NCBI GenBank assembly: GCA_021158305.1
Contig: JAGGUU010000161.1
Coordinates: 1-13,727, forward strand
From: Candidatus Bathyarchaeota archaeon
GTDB lineage: Archaea; Thermoproteota; Bathyarchaeia; Bathyarchaeales; DTEX01
Length of the DNA: 13,727 bases
Direction of reading: 5' to 3'
This document shows positions 4,992 through 12,377 of the stretch, in pieces; position 1 is the first letter of the stretch; the number at the start of each line of letters is the position of its first letter. The position numbers and the translations under genes were made by a program. A model generated the notes under the pieces. It was not told where the DNA came from and ran no database searches. It saw only the letters and a program-made list of their open reading frames with translations.

Positions 4992-6098
4992 CTAAACCTT
5001 CCAATCAATGTTGATCCATTCCGGTTTGAGCAGAAGCCTAGCTATGCTTGCAGCTACCGTAATAAGCCATAAAGGAGAATAAATGAGATAGTAGAATGTG
5101 AATTCCAGTGGGTTGAATGGGAAATTCAGCTTCTGCGCAAGAATATAAAATAGTAATGAGTAGGCTAGTAAGCTACTGACTGTCATAAGCATATTCTTTG
5201 TCATTGAGAGGGATGTGGATGCGAATGCCGTTGGAGGAAGAAGGATACTTGCTCTTGTCGATAATATAAAGAGGAGAATATAGGTGATCTTCACGTAGAT
5301 GTCTTCCGGAATGATTAGGATGCTCATCGCCATCAGCAATGAGGGAAAAAGCAATAGAAGTGAAAGAAGAATCTTTGGGTATTCACGTATAATTCCGAGT
5401 AAGATGCGATAGTTCTCTTTAAGCCACAAGGCTGCCCCAATTCCCCATCTTTTTCTCTGCTTGAACCATTCCCTCCATGAGGATGGAGCTTTAGTGTAAA
5501 CATTCACGTCTATTAAAAATTTAAATTTGAGATCTTTAAGGAAGGATCTTAAACCCATGTCCAAGTCTTCGCAGATGGTTCTTCTGAATCCATCCAAAGA
5601 ATTGAAGGCTTCCCTCCTGATGGCGAAGGCTGCGCCGTTGAAGCCCAGACATTTCTCCAGAAATCGCGAGAAGAACCAGCTTGTAGAACTGAAGCCCAAA
5701 TAATCATAGCTAACTATTCGGGCAAGAACAGAATCTCTAATCACATTCTTCTTTATTTCTACTATATCCGCCTTCTCTAAACTGTCTGAGACCTTCTTTA
5801 GGAAATCTCCACTCTTCCCATCAATAGCCACATCGGCATCTAGAAATAATAGAATATCGCCGTTTGAGTCTTCTACGGCATCATTTAAGACTCTGGCTTT
5901 GCCTCTTCTCTCGCCGTTCAGCACGAAATTAACCTTTCCTCTAAACTTCTCAATCAAACGGAGGCTTTTCAAACTCGGCTCATCAATAATAACGAAGATC
6001 TCCTTATCCTCATATGAGTCCTCCAAAAGATCTTCCAATAAATTCTCCAACATATCGGACTCTCTGTAAACGGGGATGAATATGCTTATTAAATCCAT
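4992..6098 (-). CDS. Membrane-anchored family 2 glycosyltransferase, processive type
   Basis: Encodes 368 residues from ATG 6098. The N-terminal GT-A domain (about 1-225) has the opening strand ISIFIPVYRESD, GKARVLNDA (66-74), the metal-binding DAD (87-89), the catalytic CEDLD (176-180) and QRKRW (214-218). D, DxD, ED and QxxRW together define the processive-like beta-glycosyltransferases such as cellulose, chitin and hyaluronan synthases. The C-terminal part (about 232-360) holds about four membrane segments, so the enzyme sits on the inner face of the membrane and may extend or export a polysaccharide or act on a lipid carrier. Unlike bacterial cellulose synthases there are no N-terminal membrane helices. 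A TATA-like element 30 bases before the ATG and no Shine-Dalgarno suggest a leaderless mRNA. The sugar donor cannot be told. Confidence 0.88.
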   Translation of the reverse strand: MDLISIFIPVYRESDMLENLLEDLLEDSYEDKEIFVIIDEPSLKSLRLIEKFRGKVNFVLNGERRGKARVLNDAVEDSNGDILLFLDADVAIDGKSGDFLKKVSDSLEKADIVEIKKNVIRDSVLARIVSYDYLGFSSTSWFFSRFLEKCLGFNGAAFAIRREAFNSLDGFRRTICEDLDMGLRSFLKDLKFKFLIDVNVYTKAPSSWREWFKQRKRWGIGAALWLKENYRILLGIIREYPKILLSLLLLFPSLLMAMSILIIPEDIYVKITYILLFILSTRASILLPPTAFASTSLSMTKNMLMTVSSLLAYSLLFYILAQKLNFPFNPLEFTFYYLIYSPLWLITVAASIARLLLKPEWINIDWKV

Positions 6099-6123
6099 GA
6101 TGAAAATGTTTTAATAACTAGAA

Positions 6124-6135
6124 CATTTAAATTTT
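6124..6135 (-). promoter_or_regulatory. Putative TATA box of the GT2 gene (leaderless)
   Basis: AAAATTTAAATG on the minus strand is centred about 30 bases before ATG 6098, so transcription should start at or very near the start codon. Confidence 0.4.
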
Positions 6136-6685
6136 AACACTATACTTGGTAGCCTCAGAAGAAAGCATGTTTGGCAAGTAGCTGATAGTTAGAATCGAGA
6201 AGCTAGATCGTGCCGTTAATAGCATGCCGTTCAGCACTGCGTAATGGAGATCATAAAAATGAAGATTTATTGCTTCCCATAATTATAAGACAAGTAATAG
6301 CCGAAAAGATGGAAAGCTTTTACGAAAAAGCACTTATGCAATCTCATTTGAAATGAAACCTATTCCTTTTATGCTGAATGTCGAATGAATCAGGATGATC
6401 TCCTATGGTGTAGCCTAGTAGTAACTGCCCCCTCGGCGAAATCAAATTCTCCATGCGAAAAACTGCTTTATTTCTGAAAAGTGGCTATGCACTGCATGCT
6501 ACAAAGAACCGAAAGTCTCCTAGGCCCACTCAGTTAGCGGCATTATCCCGATACAAACTTTTCAATGATTTGTCTTGATAGCTATTTGATTCAGTTCTTC
6601 TTTAGGGACAGGCTAAATGATAAGATTGCTGTATGAACGTTAATCTAATGAACTACTCATTTTTTCCTTATTCTCTTTGTAAAGG
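6136..6685. other. Gap of about 550 bases without a supported gene
   Basis: Both strands are broken into short frames. The longest plus-strand one (about 41 codons ending near 6389) has no start signal. I found no tRNA fold, no convincing C/D box guide RNA (no paired TGATGA and CTGA boxes at the right spacing), no CRISPR repeat and no clear terminator. AACGTTAAT occurs at about 6636 and again at about 6701 inside the end of the next gene, probably by chance. The stretch may be decayed coding sequence. Confidence 0.4.
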
Positions 6686-8218
6686 CTATTTGTTGGCTTT
6701 AACGTTAATTATTAAGCTCCATAATTCCTCGTTTCTTATGCATCCTATGTCTGCGGCTGTTACATCTCCGTTGAAGTAGCTGTAGGCTCTTGCACGGCAT
6801 CCCCCGCAGATGTATTTGTCTGGGCATGCGCCGCAACCGACGATTTTGCCATTCACCTCATAAGTCTTCAATTTTTCTCTTACACGAAGCTTCCATAGAA
6901 GCGGATGATTATCCCATATCTCTTCAAAATCATCTTTTAGGATATTTCCAAGCACCGTCTCCTCGTTTGTTGGGAAGAATACGCATGGCTTTATATCTCC
7001 ATTCGGCTCTATCGCGCAGTATAGCCTTCCAGCTCCGCATCCGCCGAGAAAGTTCGCAACGTTTTCCACGCCCTTCTTGGCGGCGTAATGCGCTTCAACC
7101 ATGAAGGTTTCACCCTTCCTGCGTGAAAGCTCCCTAGTTACACTAGCATACTGCGGGCAAGTGCTGAAGAAACGGTCAACCTTCACATTTGACTTGCCAA
7201 ACTTCAATTCTTCTTCTTTGGATCTCAGATACAAATCAATTATCTTATTTCCTACCAACTGTAGAACGTGAAGTCTCTCTTTCGGCGTTAAATCTAATTC
7301 TAGATGGGCTTTCGCTCTTCCAGTTGGAATATAATTGAAGTGCATGAACCTAACGCCGAGATCGTCAGCCAAATTTAAAATTTTTTCAATCTCAGCAAGG
7401 TTCTGCTTATGAATAACTGTTGCTATACATGTGTCAATTCCCTCTTCAATGCAGTTTTTTATTCCCTCCATTGTCCTTTCAAATGCGCCTGGAATTCCAC
7501 GGAACCAGTCATGCGTAGCGGCTGAAGCGCCGTCAAGACTTATCTCAACGTAGTCAATTCCGGCGTCTCTGAGCCTCTTTGCATTATCCTTCGTTATTAA
7601 CGTCCCATTGCTTGCCAAGCTAAGGTAGGGAATTCTCTTCTTGGCGTAGGATACAATATCAAAGAAGTCCTCTCTTGCGAGGGGCTCTCCTCCGCTAAAG
7701 GATAAGGCAGGAAGCCCGACTCCCGCAAGCTTCGAGAGAATATCTATCGTTTGTTTTGCTTCATCCGTTGATAGCTCATATTTTCTACTTCTTCCAGCAT
7801 TCTCGTAGCAGTGTTTACATCTAAGATTGCACTTGTAAGTATAGTTCCAGACTATTAAGAACGGAGCTGCAGGCACAAATGGAATTCTAATACCATACTT
7901 TTTGACCCCTCTCATCATAAGCGCAAATCCGCGAAGCCAAGCCTCGCCATATTGATCTTCAAGAAATTGACGCCGCATAAAGCCTTTATCGACTCGTAAA
8001 AGCCTGCTACCTATCTCATATAATGGCTTAGCCAAGTTTTTATAAACGGCTTTACATCTATCGCAGAGCGTAACATTCTGCCCTAGGAAAACTCTGAGAG
8101 ACTTTATAAGCATATTCCCATCTTTAGGGCAGTCATAATCTAGAAATCCCACGGCTCTCTTTAAAACGGGATTTACAAATGTTGAGAAAAAGGCATTTTC
8201 AATCTCGTCAATTTGCAT
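6686..8218 (-). CDS. Radical SAM/SPASM protein with Cys-bearing N-terminal extension
   Basis: Encodes 510 residues from ATG 8218. GTG 8224 would add two residues, but a GAGGTG at 8226-8232 is better spaced for the ATG. Numbering from that GTG, residues 1-120 are an extension with C32 and C54-x2-C57. The radical SAM core follows, with CNLRCKHC (C132, C136, C139) binding the 4Fe-4S cluster and SAM, SGGEP (177-181), and strands to about 300. The C-terminal half is a SPASM domain with C396, C403, C414, C464, C467, C473, C476 and C495, enough for two auxiliary clusters. It resembles enzymes that modify peptides or decarboxylate haem precursors (AhbC/AhbD), but no substrate can be read from sequence. 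It directly abuts the upstream B12-type radical SAM gene (stop 8225-8227), so the two are one operon. Confidence 0.9.
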   Translation of the reverse strand: MQIDEIENAFFSTFVNPVLKRAVGFLDYDCPKDGNMLIKSLRVFLGQNVTLCDRCKAVYKNLAKPLYEIGSRLLRVDKGFMRRQFLEDQYGEAWLRGFALMMRGVKKYGIRIPFVPAAPFLIVWNYTYKCNLRCKHCYENAGRSRKYELSTDEAKQTIDILSKLAGVGLPALSFSGGEPLAREDFFDIVSYAKKRIPYLSLASNGTLITKDNAKRLRDAGIDYVEISLDGASAATHDWFRGIPGAFERTMEGIKNCIEEGIDTCIATVIHKQNLAEIEKILNLADDLGVRFMHFNYIPTGRAKAHLELDLTPKERLHVLQLVGNKIIDLYLRSKEEELKFGKSNVKVDRFFSTCPQYASVTRELSRRKGETFMVEAHYAAKKGVENVANFLGGCGAGRLYCAIEPNGDIKPCVFFPTNEETVLGNILKDDFEEIWDNHPLLWKLRVREKLKTYEVNGKIVGCGACPDKYICGGCRARAYSYFNGDVTAADIGCIRNEELWSLIINVKANK

Positions 8219-8224
8219 ATGCAC

Positions 8225-9700
8225 TCACCTCGTGGGAACACCGGCTTTTTTACACCTATATTCGATTATTCTAACGAATAATTTGTAGAGTAAAGTTACA
8301 AAGGGCTTGTTCCATCTGCCCGCAAAGGAATCGTCTATAAGTGAGTATACCCATCGTATATCATGTTTTAGACATTTAACCAGCAATTCCCGGTAAAGCC
8401 CAGTTATCTCCTCGCATTTAAACCAGTCTTCATCTTTAAGTCTTCCCATGGGCACAAAGTATAGTGGAACTATGAGGCTTCTTATGTCCTTAAGATCATC
8501 CATCAATTCTATCGTCTTTATGAGATCATCCTCTGTCTCTTCCGGGCAGCCTACAATTAATGTGCAGGCTGGAACCAAGCCGTGATCATGCATTAAACCC
8601 ATTCCAGTACGCACGACTTCCGGCCACTGTTCCGGCTTGAATGGATGCGCCTTCGCCGGCATAATCTTTCTGGCCAGCTCCGGCGAACCCGTCTCTATGC
8701 CTATTTCTGCACCCCACCACGGTTGCTTCTGTCTAATTATCTCCGCTATGGTTGCGAAGAGCCTTGGCTTTGCAGCTACGGCGGCGAGTGAACAGTGACT
8801 CCATCCCATCCCTTCACATTTTTTAACGACCAATTCATGCAGCCTAATCAGCTTCTCATCTTTCGGTATTGTATTTGATGATCCGTAAAGCATGACGTCC
8901 TCGGCGTGGAGGCATATACCAGCAGTATAGCCACTTTCCAAGTTTACACTTATCTCCCGCATTATCTTCTCGTAGGGATACCAACGCAAAGGCCTCAAAG
9001 TCACACTGCAAAACTTGCATCCCCTCGGGCATCCACGTCCAATCTCGATCAGGCCATTTATAGATGGAGCAATAATGTCGGGTATCTCATCTATACTTGG
9101 AGTCTCCTTCAAGCTTACCTCATAATATTGGGGAAGCTCCTCATCATTAAGTGCAGCTTTAAAAATCTTTCCAACAACCTTCTCGGCTTCCCCATCAATT
9201 ATGCAGTCAATCCCATGCTCTTTAACAAATTCTGGTTTATATTTGAATTGCCAAACACCCGGACCACCAACAATAATTTTAAGCCCCCGCCTTTTAGCTC
9301 TTCTAACTATCGGATTTTCCAGTAACAATCGGAAATGCTTAGCGAGGAATGGCTCCTTTTTAAGCACAGCAGCAAAGGTGCTTGAGGCAGGACCTAACCC
9401 AAATGGATCCATAACGTGGATCCCTAAAATCTCAGCATCATCAATGTACTTATCTAAGTGATCCGGATCAACCGTTAGAACGTCTATCCCCTCCTTTATG
9501 AGTTGAGCCTCTATCTTTCTTAGTCCGTATGGTGCCGCTACTGGAATTCCATCCTTTGTTTTAATTGGCGGAAAGAATAACCAGCTGTAAAGCCAGTCTG
9601 GAATAACATTTGGAGGTGCACATGTGCCAAAGCCGACGAACTCATGGTGATGATAATCGCTCATTAAAGTCCTGTCCGCAGTTAATAGCACTTTAGCCAT
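8225..9700 (-). CDS. B12-binding-type radical SAM protein
   Basis: Encodes 491 residues from ATG 9700, with GGGG eight bases upstream. The N-terminal 200 residues resemble a Rossmann-like B12-binding domain: an opening strand KVLLTADRTLM, then LIKEGIDVLTVDPDHL (67-82), AEILGIHVMD and KIIVGGPGVW (141-150). The DxHxxG cobalt-ligating motif is not obvious. The radical SAM core follows with CPRGCKFC (C224, C228, C231), EIGIETGSPEL (332-342) and GCPEETEDDL (384-393), a pattern common in B12-dependent radical SAM methylases and methylthiotransferases. I think it may belong to the archaeal Ta0216-type subfamily, but I am not certain. It is the first gene of a two-gene operon with the SPASM radical SAM protein, and the pair probably acts on one substrate in succession. 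The product is unknown. Confidence 0.88.
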   Translation of the reverse strand: MAKVLLTADRTLMSDYHHHEFVGFGTCAPPNVIPDWLYSWLFFPPIKTKDGIPVAAPYGLRKIEAQLIKEGIDVLTVDPDHLDKYIDDAEILGIHVMDPFGLGPASSTFAAVLKKEPFLAKHFRLLLENPIVRRAKRRGLKIIVGGPGVWQFKYKPEFVKEHGIDCIIDGEAEKVVGKIFKAALNDEELPQYYEVSLKETPSIDEIPDIIAPSINGLIEIGRGCPRGCKFCSVTLRPLRWYPYEKIMREISVNLESGYTAGICLHAEDVMLYGSSNTIPKDEKLIRLHELVVKKCEGMGWSHCSLAAVAAKPRLFATIAEIIRQKQPWWGAEIGIETGSPELARKIMPAKAHPFKPEQWPEVVRTGMGLMHDHGLVPACTLIVGCPEETEDDLIKTIELMDDLKDIRSLIVPLYFVPMGRLKDEDWFKCEEITGLYRELLVKCLKHDIRWVYSLIDDSFAGRWNKPFVTLLYKLFVRIIEYRCKKAGVPTR

Positions 9701-9744
9701 ATATAAATCCCCGCTATATATTGTATTTTAAAACATTTATTTTC

Positions 9745-9754
9745 TTATATAAAT
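9745..9754 (-). promoter_or_regulatory. Putative TATA box of the radical SAM operon
   Basis: ATTTATATAA on the minus strand is centred about 50 bases before ATG 9700. It predicts a leader of about 23 bases that contains the GGGG ribosome binding site at 9709-9712. Confidence 0.5.
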
Positions 9755-9787
9755 CTTGATCCTTCGGGAGATAAGACCTGGTAAAGG

Positions 9788-9810
9788 AAAAAATCAAGTG
9801 AATTTTTCAC
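9788..9810 (-). terminator. Hairpin plus U-tract after the proteasome gene
   Basis: On the minus strand, GTGAA-AAA-TTCAC (9810-9798) forms a 5 bp hairpin. It is followed within five bases by a run of six T (9793-9788). It sits 37 bases downstream of the proteasome stop and upstream of the radical SAM promoter, so it probably separates the two units. Confidence 0.45.
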
Positions 9811-9846
9811 ACCTCATGCGGCGTCTTTTTAATGTATTCTTTGACG

Positions 9847-10461
9847 CTAAATTCGAGAGTAAAGATCTAGTGATTCTTCTTGAATGCCATTCTTGGTGAT
9901 GATGAGCATATCTATACTAGTTCCGCTCATAACATCCCTTCTAGCAGCGGATCCCAAAGATTCCAACACGAGGTGCTTAGCCTCTTTGAAGGCTATGCCC
10001 TCATGAAAGCCCTGTTCAAGAACGCCGAGAGCCAGAGAAGCCCCAGAGCCAACGGCGAAATATTTATCCGAAATAACTGATCCAAGTGAGTCAATAAGGA
10101 AAAGAAATGCTCCTTGATCGTCAACTCCTCCTATCAAAACCTCAGCAAGGAAGATGCCTCGTTGTTCTAGAAGCATATTCGATAGGAGCCTAGAGACTGA
10201 TCTAACTGATATTGGTCTGTGAGCCTCAAGCTCGAAAATGTACGCTTTAGACCGTAGATTTCTCATTAGGTTTTGCATGCCAGAGAAGGACCCAGCGCAA
10301 GCTGCACCAATATTCTTGGTAATTTTAAAAACCTTTCTGCCTCGCTCACTCATGATGAGGTTTCCATACATAACTCTTTTCTCAGAGGCTAAGATGACAC
10401 CTATATCAAAAACTACGCCTACGGTAGTTGCGCCTGAAACTTGCGTATTCCTACCAACCAA
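9847..10461 (-). CDS. psmB: Proteasome beta subunit, probably non-catalytic type
   Basis: Encodes 204 residues. It is a subunit of the inner beta rings of the archaeal 20S proteasome. After a ten-residue leader ending in Gly10 the chain reads ATTVGVVFDIGVILASEKRV. Gap-free comparison with the Thermoplasma beta subunit puts Glu27 at position 17, Lys43 at position 33, and GSG and RDVMSG at the usual accessory sites. The nucleophile position 1, normally Thr after Gly, is Ala11. Crenarchaeal PsmB1 proteins have the same feature (an ATA motif) and rely on a second, active beta. The start is TTG 10461, with GGTGA six to seven bases upstream and an in-frame stop just before it. The gene is divergent from a winged-helix gene and followed by a terminator-like hairpin. 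Alternatively Thr12 could be the nucleophile if the spacing is shifted by one. Confidence 0.9.
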   Translation of the reverse strand: MVGRNTQVSGATTVGVVFDIGVILASEKRVMYGNLIMSERGRKVFKITKNIGAACAGSFSGMQNLMRNLRSKAYIFELEAHRPISVRSVSRLLSNMLLEQRGIFLAEVLIGGVDDQGAFLFLIDSLGSVISDKYFAVGSGASLALGVLEQGFHEGIAFKEAKHLVLESLGSAARRDVMSGTSIDMLIITKNGIQEESLDLYSRI

Positions 10462-10561
10462 GATGCATCACCAATGATTGGATTAATTATTTTTGGCCAA
10501 AATAAAATATATATGTGTTGTATATATTTTTTTCAATTATGTTGTATTTAAAAATAGGGGG
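10462..10561. promoter_or_regulatory. Divergent promoter region, proteasome gene / winged-helix gene
   Basis: A 100-base, extremely AT-rich interval. For the minus-strand proteasome gene, TATATATTTTATT (about 10501-10513) lies some 47 bases before the TTG. For the plus-strand gene, TATATATTTT (10521-10530) lies 32-41 bases before ATG 10562. The exact TATA boxes cannot be chosen by eye. Confidence 0.4.
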
Positions 10562-10786
10562 ATGAAAGAAGTGAATCTAAGACTGAAGATATTGAAGTAT
10601 ATAAAGGAAAAGGGGAAAGCAGACTTTTTCAAGATGCTAAACGATCTAGATCTTGCGCCTTTTGACCTCGCAGCGGAACTGAAAGCATTAAAGGATAAGG
10701 GATGCATAATAATATATGAAGGCGCACGTTACTCATTAACATCGGAAGGTATCAGAGAATTAAAACAGCTCGAGAAGTCCAGCTAG
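10562..10786 (+). CDS. Small winged-helix DNA-binding protein
   Basis: Encodes 74 residues from ATG 10562. GTG 10571 is an alternative, because AGGGGG at 10556-10561 is ideally spaced for it but too close to the ATG. A start at 10493 would add a hydrophobic stretch translated from the AT-rich promoter and is rejected. The chain reads as a compact winged helix-turn-helix: helix LRLKILKYIKEKGKADFFKM, a second and recognition helix in PFDLAAELKALKDKGCI, and a wing EGARYSLTSEGIRELKQLE. The final LTSEG motif is common in MarR/ArsR-like archaeal regulators. It is divergent from the proteasome gene and 27 bases upstream of the zinc-ribbon membrane gene, so it may control that gene or itself. The ligand is unknown. 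Confidence 0.75.
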   Translation: MKEVNLRLKILKYIKEKGKADFFKMLNDLDLAPFDLAAELKALKDKGCIIIYEGARYSLTSEGIRELKQLEKSS

Positions 10787-10813
10787 CATATGCTTTTCTA
10801 AACTGGTGATACT

Positions 10814-11368
10814 ATGTCGTACTGTAATCGTTGCGGTTTTCCCCTTCCGGAGGATGCAGAATACTGTCCAAATTGTGGAGCACGCATAATGAGAAGGCAA
10901 GCACAAAAAAAGAATTCCTCCTCTCCACATAGAGAAGATCATTCAGGCAGGCGTATTAGGTGCTTTTTTATCAGTCATGATCTCCTCTCTCACACCACAT
11001 GGAATCCAGCTTTACTTTATTCCATCCTTCATATCCTCTGTGCTTGTAATATTCCTGTTTAGGTCAGAAGGCTGGAAGACGCCGCATCTGTAGCATTCGC
11101 CGTGTATCTCTTTGCAGACGCTCTTATGGGAGGCATGACCTTAGGATATCTCTACATCGAGAACATTCCTCTCTCCGAGGCTTACAGGGGATACAGTTTA
11201 ACCTTCATTGACGTAGCGGGATACATTTCTAATCCCGTATCTGCGCTAATCGCAGCTTACGTTGGAAACAAACTAGTCCTGAACATATCGAGAAGAGAAG
11301 AAAACAGAAGACCCGATTATATATTTGAAGATGAAGAGAAAAGCAGAGGGATCATCTATAACACTTAA
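10814..11368 (+). pseudogene. Zinc-ribbon membrane protein gene with two compensating frameshifts
   Basis: ATG 10814 has GGTGA five bases upstream. The first frame gives a zinc ribbon, CNRC (C4, C7) and CPNC (C18, C21), then MRRQAQ, and runs to TAG at 11060-11062. After the seven-A run at 10905-10911 the +1 frame becomes clearly protein-like: IIQAGVLGAFLSVMISSL and LYFIPSFISSVLVIFLF, two membrane segments. At about 11078 the original frame resumes (DAASVAFAVYLFADALMGGM and, later, VSALIAAYVGNKLVL), giving two more membrane segments and a charged tail ending at 11368. The total length is 185 codons, so one extra base and one missing base cancel. The intended product is a four-helix membrane protein with a cytosolic zinc ribbon, of unknown function. 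The gene is either decaying, affected by sequence error, or rescued by slippage at the A run. It forms a likely operon with the preceding winged-helix gene. Confidence 0.72.
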
Positions 11369-11562
11369 GGCAATTATATCATTCATGACTAAAAACCTAA
11401 TTTATGCATAAATAGATTTCATCTCTAGCTTTATGAAGTTCAGCAGTGAAGTTATAGATAGAAACTGATCATGCACAGCAACTACCCGATTCACAAGACT
11501 ATATAGGAGATGTATTTCGATGAGCTAGTTATTTACACATGCCATTAACAAAAGCCTTTAAA

Positions 11563-11578
11563 TGGCTGGAAGCAGCCA
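11563..11578 (-). terminator. Hairpin downstream of the PadR gene, possible terminator
   Basis: TGGCTG (11563-11568) and CAGCCA (11573-11578) form a 6 bp stem with a four-base loop, 13 bases beyond the PadR stop. On the minus strand the stem is followed by ATTTAAAGGCTTTTG rather than a clean U run, so the assignment is weak. Confidence 0.3.
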
Positions 11579-11590
11579 AAAAGCTATTAA

Positions 11591-12145
11591 TTAAGATTTG
11601 ACACTTTCTTTTCTCTCAAGCTCTTTGAGCTTATTATTTATAAATTCGATTGATCCTTCTAGCTGCTTCCGAGCTTTCTTAAGTATCTTTATCTGTTTCT
11701 TCACAGGTTGCCTTTCCAAGATTTCCTTAAAGGATGTAAAATCGAAGAGTTTGACTAGCTCGGCTGTTGCCGGAGTCTTAACCTTAAGCACGTCACAAGC
11801 ATATTCATGAAGAAGCTTCGCCATTACCTCTGATATCTCCCGCTGCTTCTCAAGCGCTAAGTTAAGAAGTTTTTCCCCATCGTCGGTTATTTCATATATC
11901 TTCATCTTACGTTTTCCTCTAAATGCCCATTTGCCTTTTATGTAGCCTTTCCCCTCCAATTCTCTGAGTATAGGGTAAACTCCGCCGCATGTAGGTTTCC
12001 AGAAGCCTAGAGTCTCCTCAGCAATCTTCTTCATTATGCCGTAGCCTGAAAGGGGCCTCTTGCTTATTGATGCTAAAACTGCAAGCTTCATGTATCCCTT
12101 AAGCATTTCAGAACTCCAAGATTCAACAACATTCTCTAAACTCAT
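11591..12145 (-). CDS. PadR-family transcriptional regulator
   Basis: Encodes 184 residues from ATG 12145, with GGAG six bases upstream. The preceding in-frame TTG is too close to that site. The N-terminal half is a PadR winged helix: KGYMKLAVLASISKRPLSGY, IMKKIAEE, then the characteristic PTCGGVYPILRELEGKGYI followed by a wing with KRKMKIYEITDDGEKLL. The C-terminal half (about 95-180) is a long charged helix region (KQIKILKKARKQLEGSIEFI and onward), suited to the dimerising coiled coil of PadR proteins. PadR repressors usually respond to a small molecule and repress themselves and a divergent gene. Here the divergent plus-strand region begins with a broken radical SAM gene, and an imperfect palindrome lies between them, so the original target may be lost. 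Confidence 0.88.
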   Translation of the reverse strand: MSLENVVESWSSEMLKGYMKLAVLASISKRPLSGYGIMKKIAEETLGFWKPTCGGVYPILRELEGKGYIKGKWAFRGKRKMKIYEITDDGEKLLNLALEKQREISEVMAKLLHEYACDVLKVKTPATAELVKLFDFTSFKEILERQPVKKQIKILKKARKQLEGSIEFINNKLKELERKESVKS

Positions 12146-12200
12146 CAAGCACTCCTCTATTCTTCATGTTTGGAAAGATTTAATGCTCGTTTTTCCAATA

Positions 12201-12225
12201 AAATATATTTGGACCATATATATTT
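12201..12225. promoter_or_regulatory. Candidate operator palindrome between padR and the divergent region
   Basis: AAATATATTTGG (12201-12212), a central A, then CCATATATATTT (12214-12225) form an inverted repeat with 11 of 12 arm positions matching. It lies 56 bases upstream of the PadR start and 22 bases upstream of the divergent TTG at 12247, overlapping TATA-like sequence for both directions. Binding by the PadR protein is an inference from position. Confidence 0.5.
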
Positions 12226-12246
12226 ATTCGTCGGGGATGCTTAAAG

Positions 12247-12369
12247 TTGAAAGTCGCATTCATTAAAGGTTCGCTGAGCGGTGGAGGAACATGCAACGAG
12301 TCTTTCGGGATAACGCTTCCGCCGCTGGGCCTCGCCTCTCTTGCAGGAGCTTCAAGATTGAAGGGGTAG
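12247..12369 (+). pseudogene. N-terminal stub of a B12-binding radical SAM gene
   Basis: From TTG 12247, with GGGGA about eight bases upstream, the frame reads LKVAFIKGSLSGGG, then ITLPPLGLASLAGASRLKG and TAG: 40 residues. The strand KVAFIKG and the PPLGLASLAG loop are the classic opening of B12-binding radical SAM proteins (typically KVLLINPP, then PPLGLLYLASYLRKKG). Everything after the first helix, including the CxxxCxxC domain, is missing and the next small ORF follows directly. I read it as a truncated gene that kept its start region next to the PadR regulator. The short length leaves room for chance similarity. Confidence 0.5.
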
Positions 12370-12377
12370 AGCTAAAG

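Noticed and set aside
8906..9461. Two plus-strand open frames of 139 and 86 codons.
   Set aside because: They are antisense to the strongly supported B12-type radical SAM gene.
10493..10561. Longer start (ATG 10493) for the winged-helix protein.
   Set aside because: The added residues come from AT-rich promoter sequence and make an implausible hydrophobic leader.
11369..11590. Possible C/D box guide RNA (a CTGA and GATGA-like words).
   Set aside because: Boxes are not at guide-RNA spacing and the C box consensus is incomplete.
12291..12377. Longer start (ATG 12291) for the PepSY-like protein.
   Set aside because: The added 29 residues overlap the radical SAM stub in another frame, and the spacing of GGAGG to that ATG is only about three bases.
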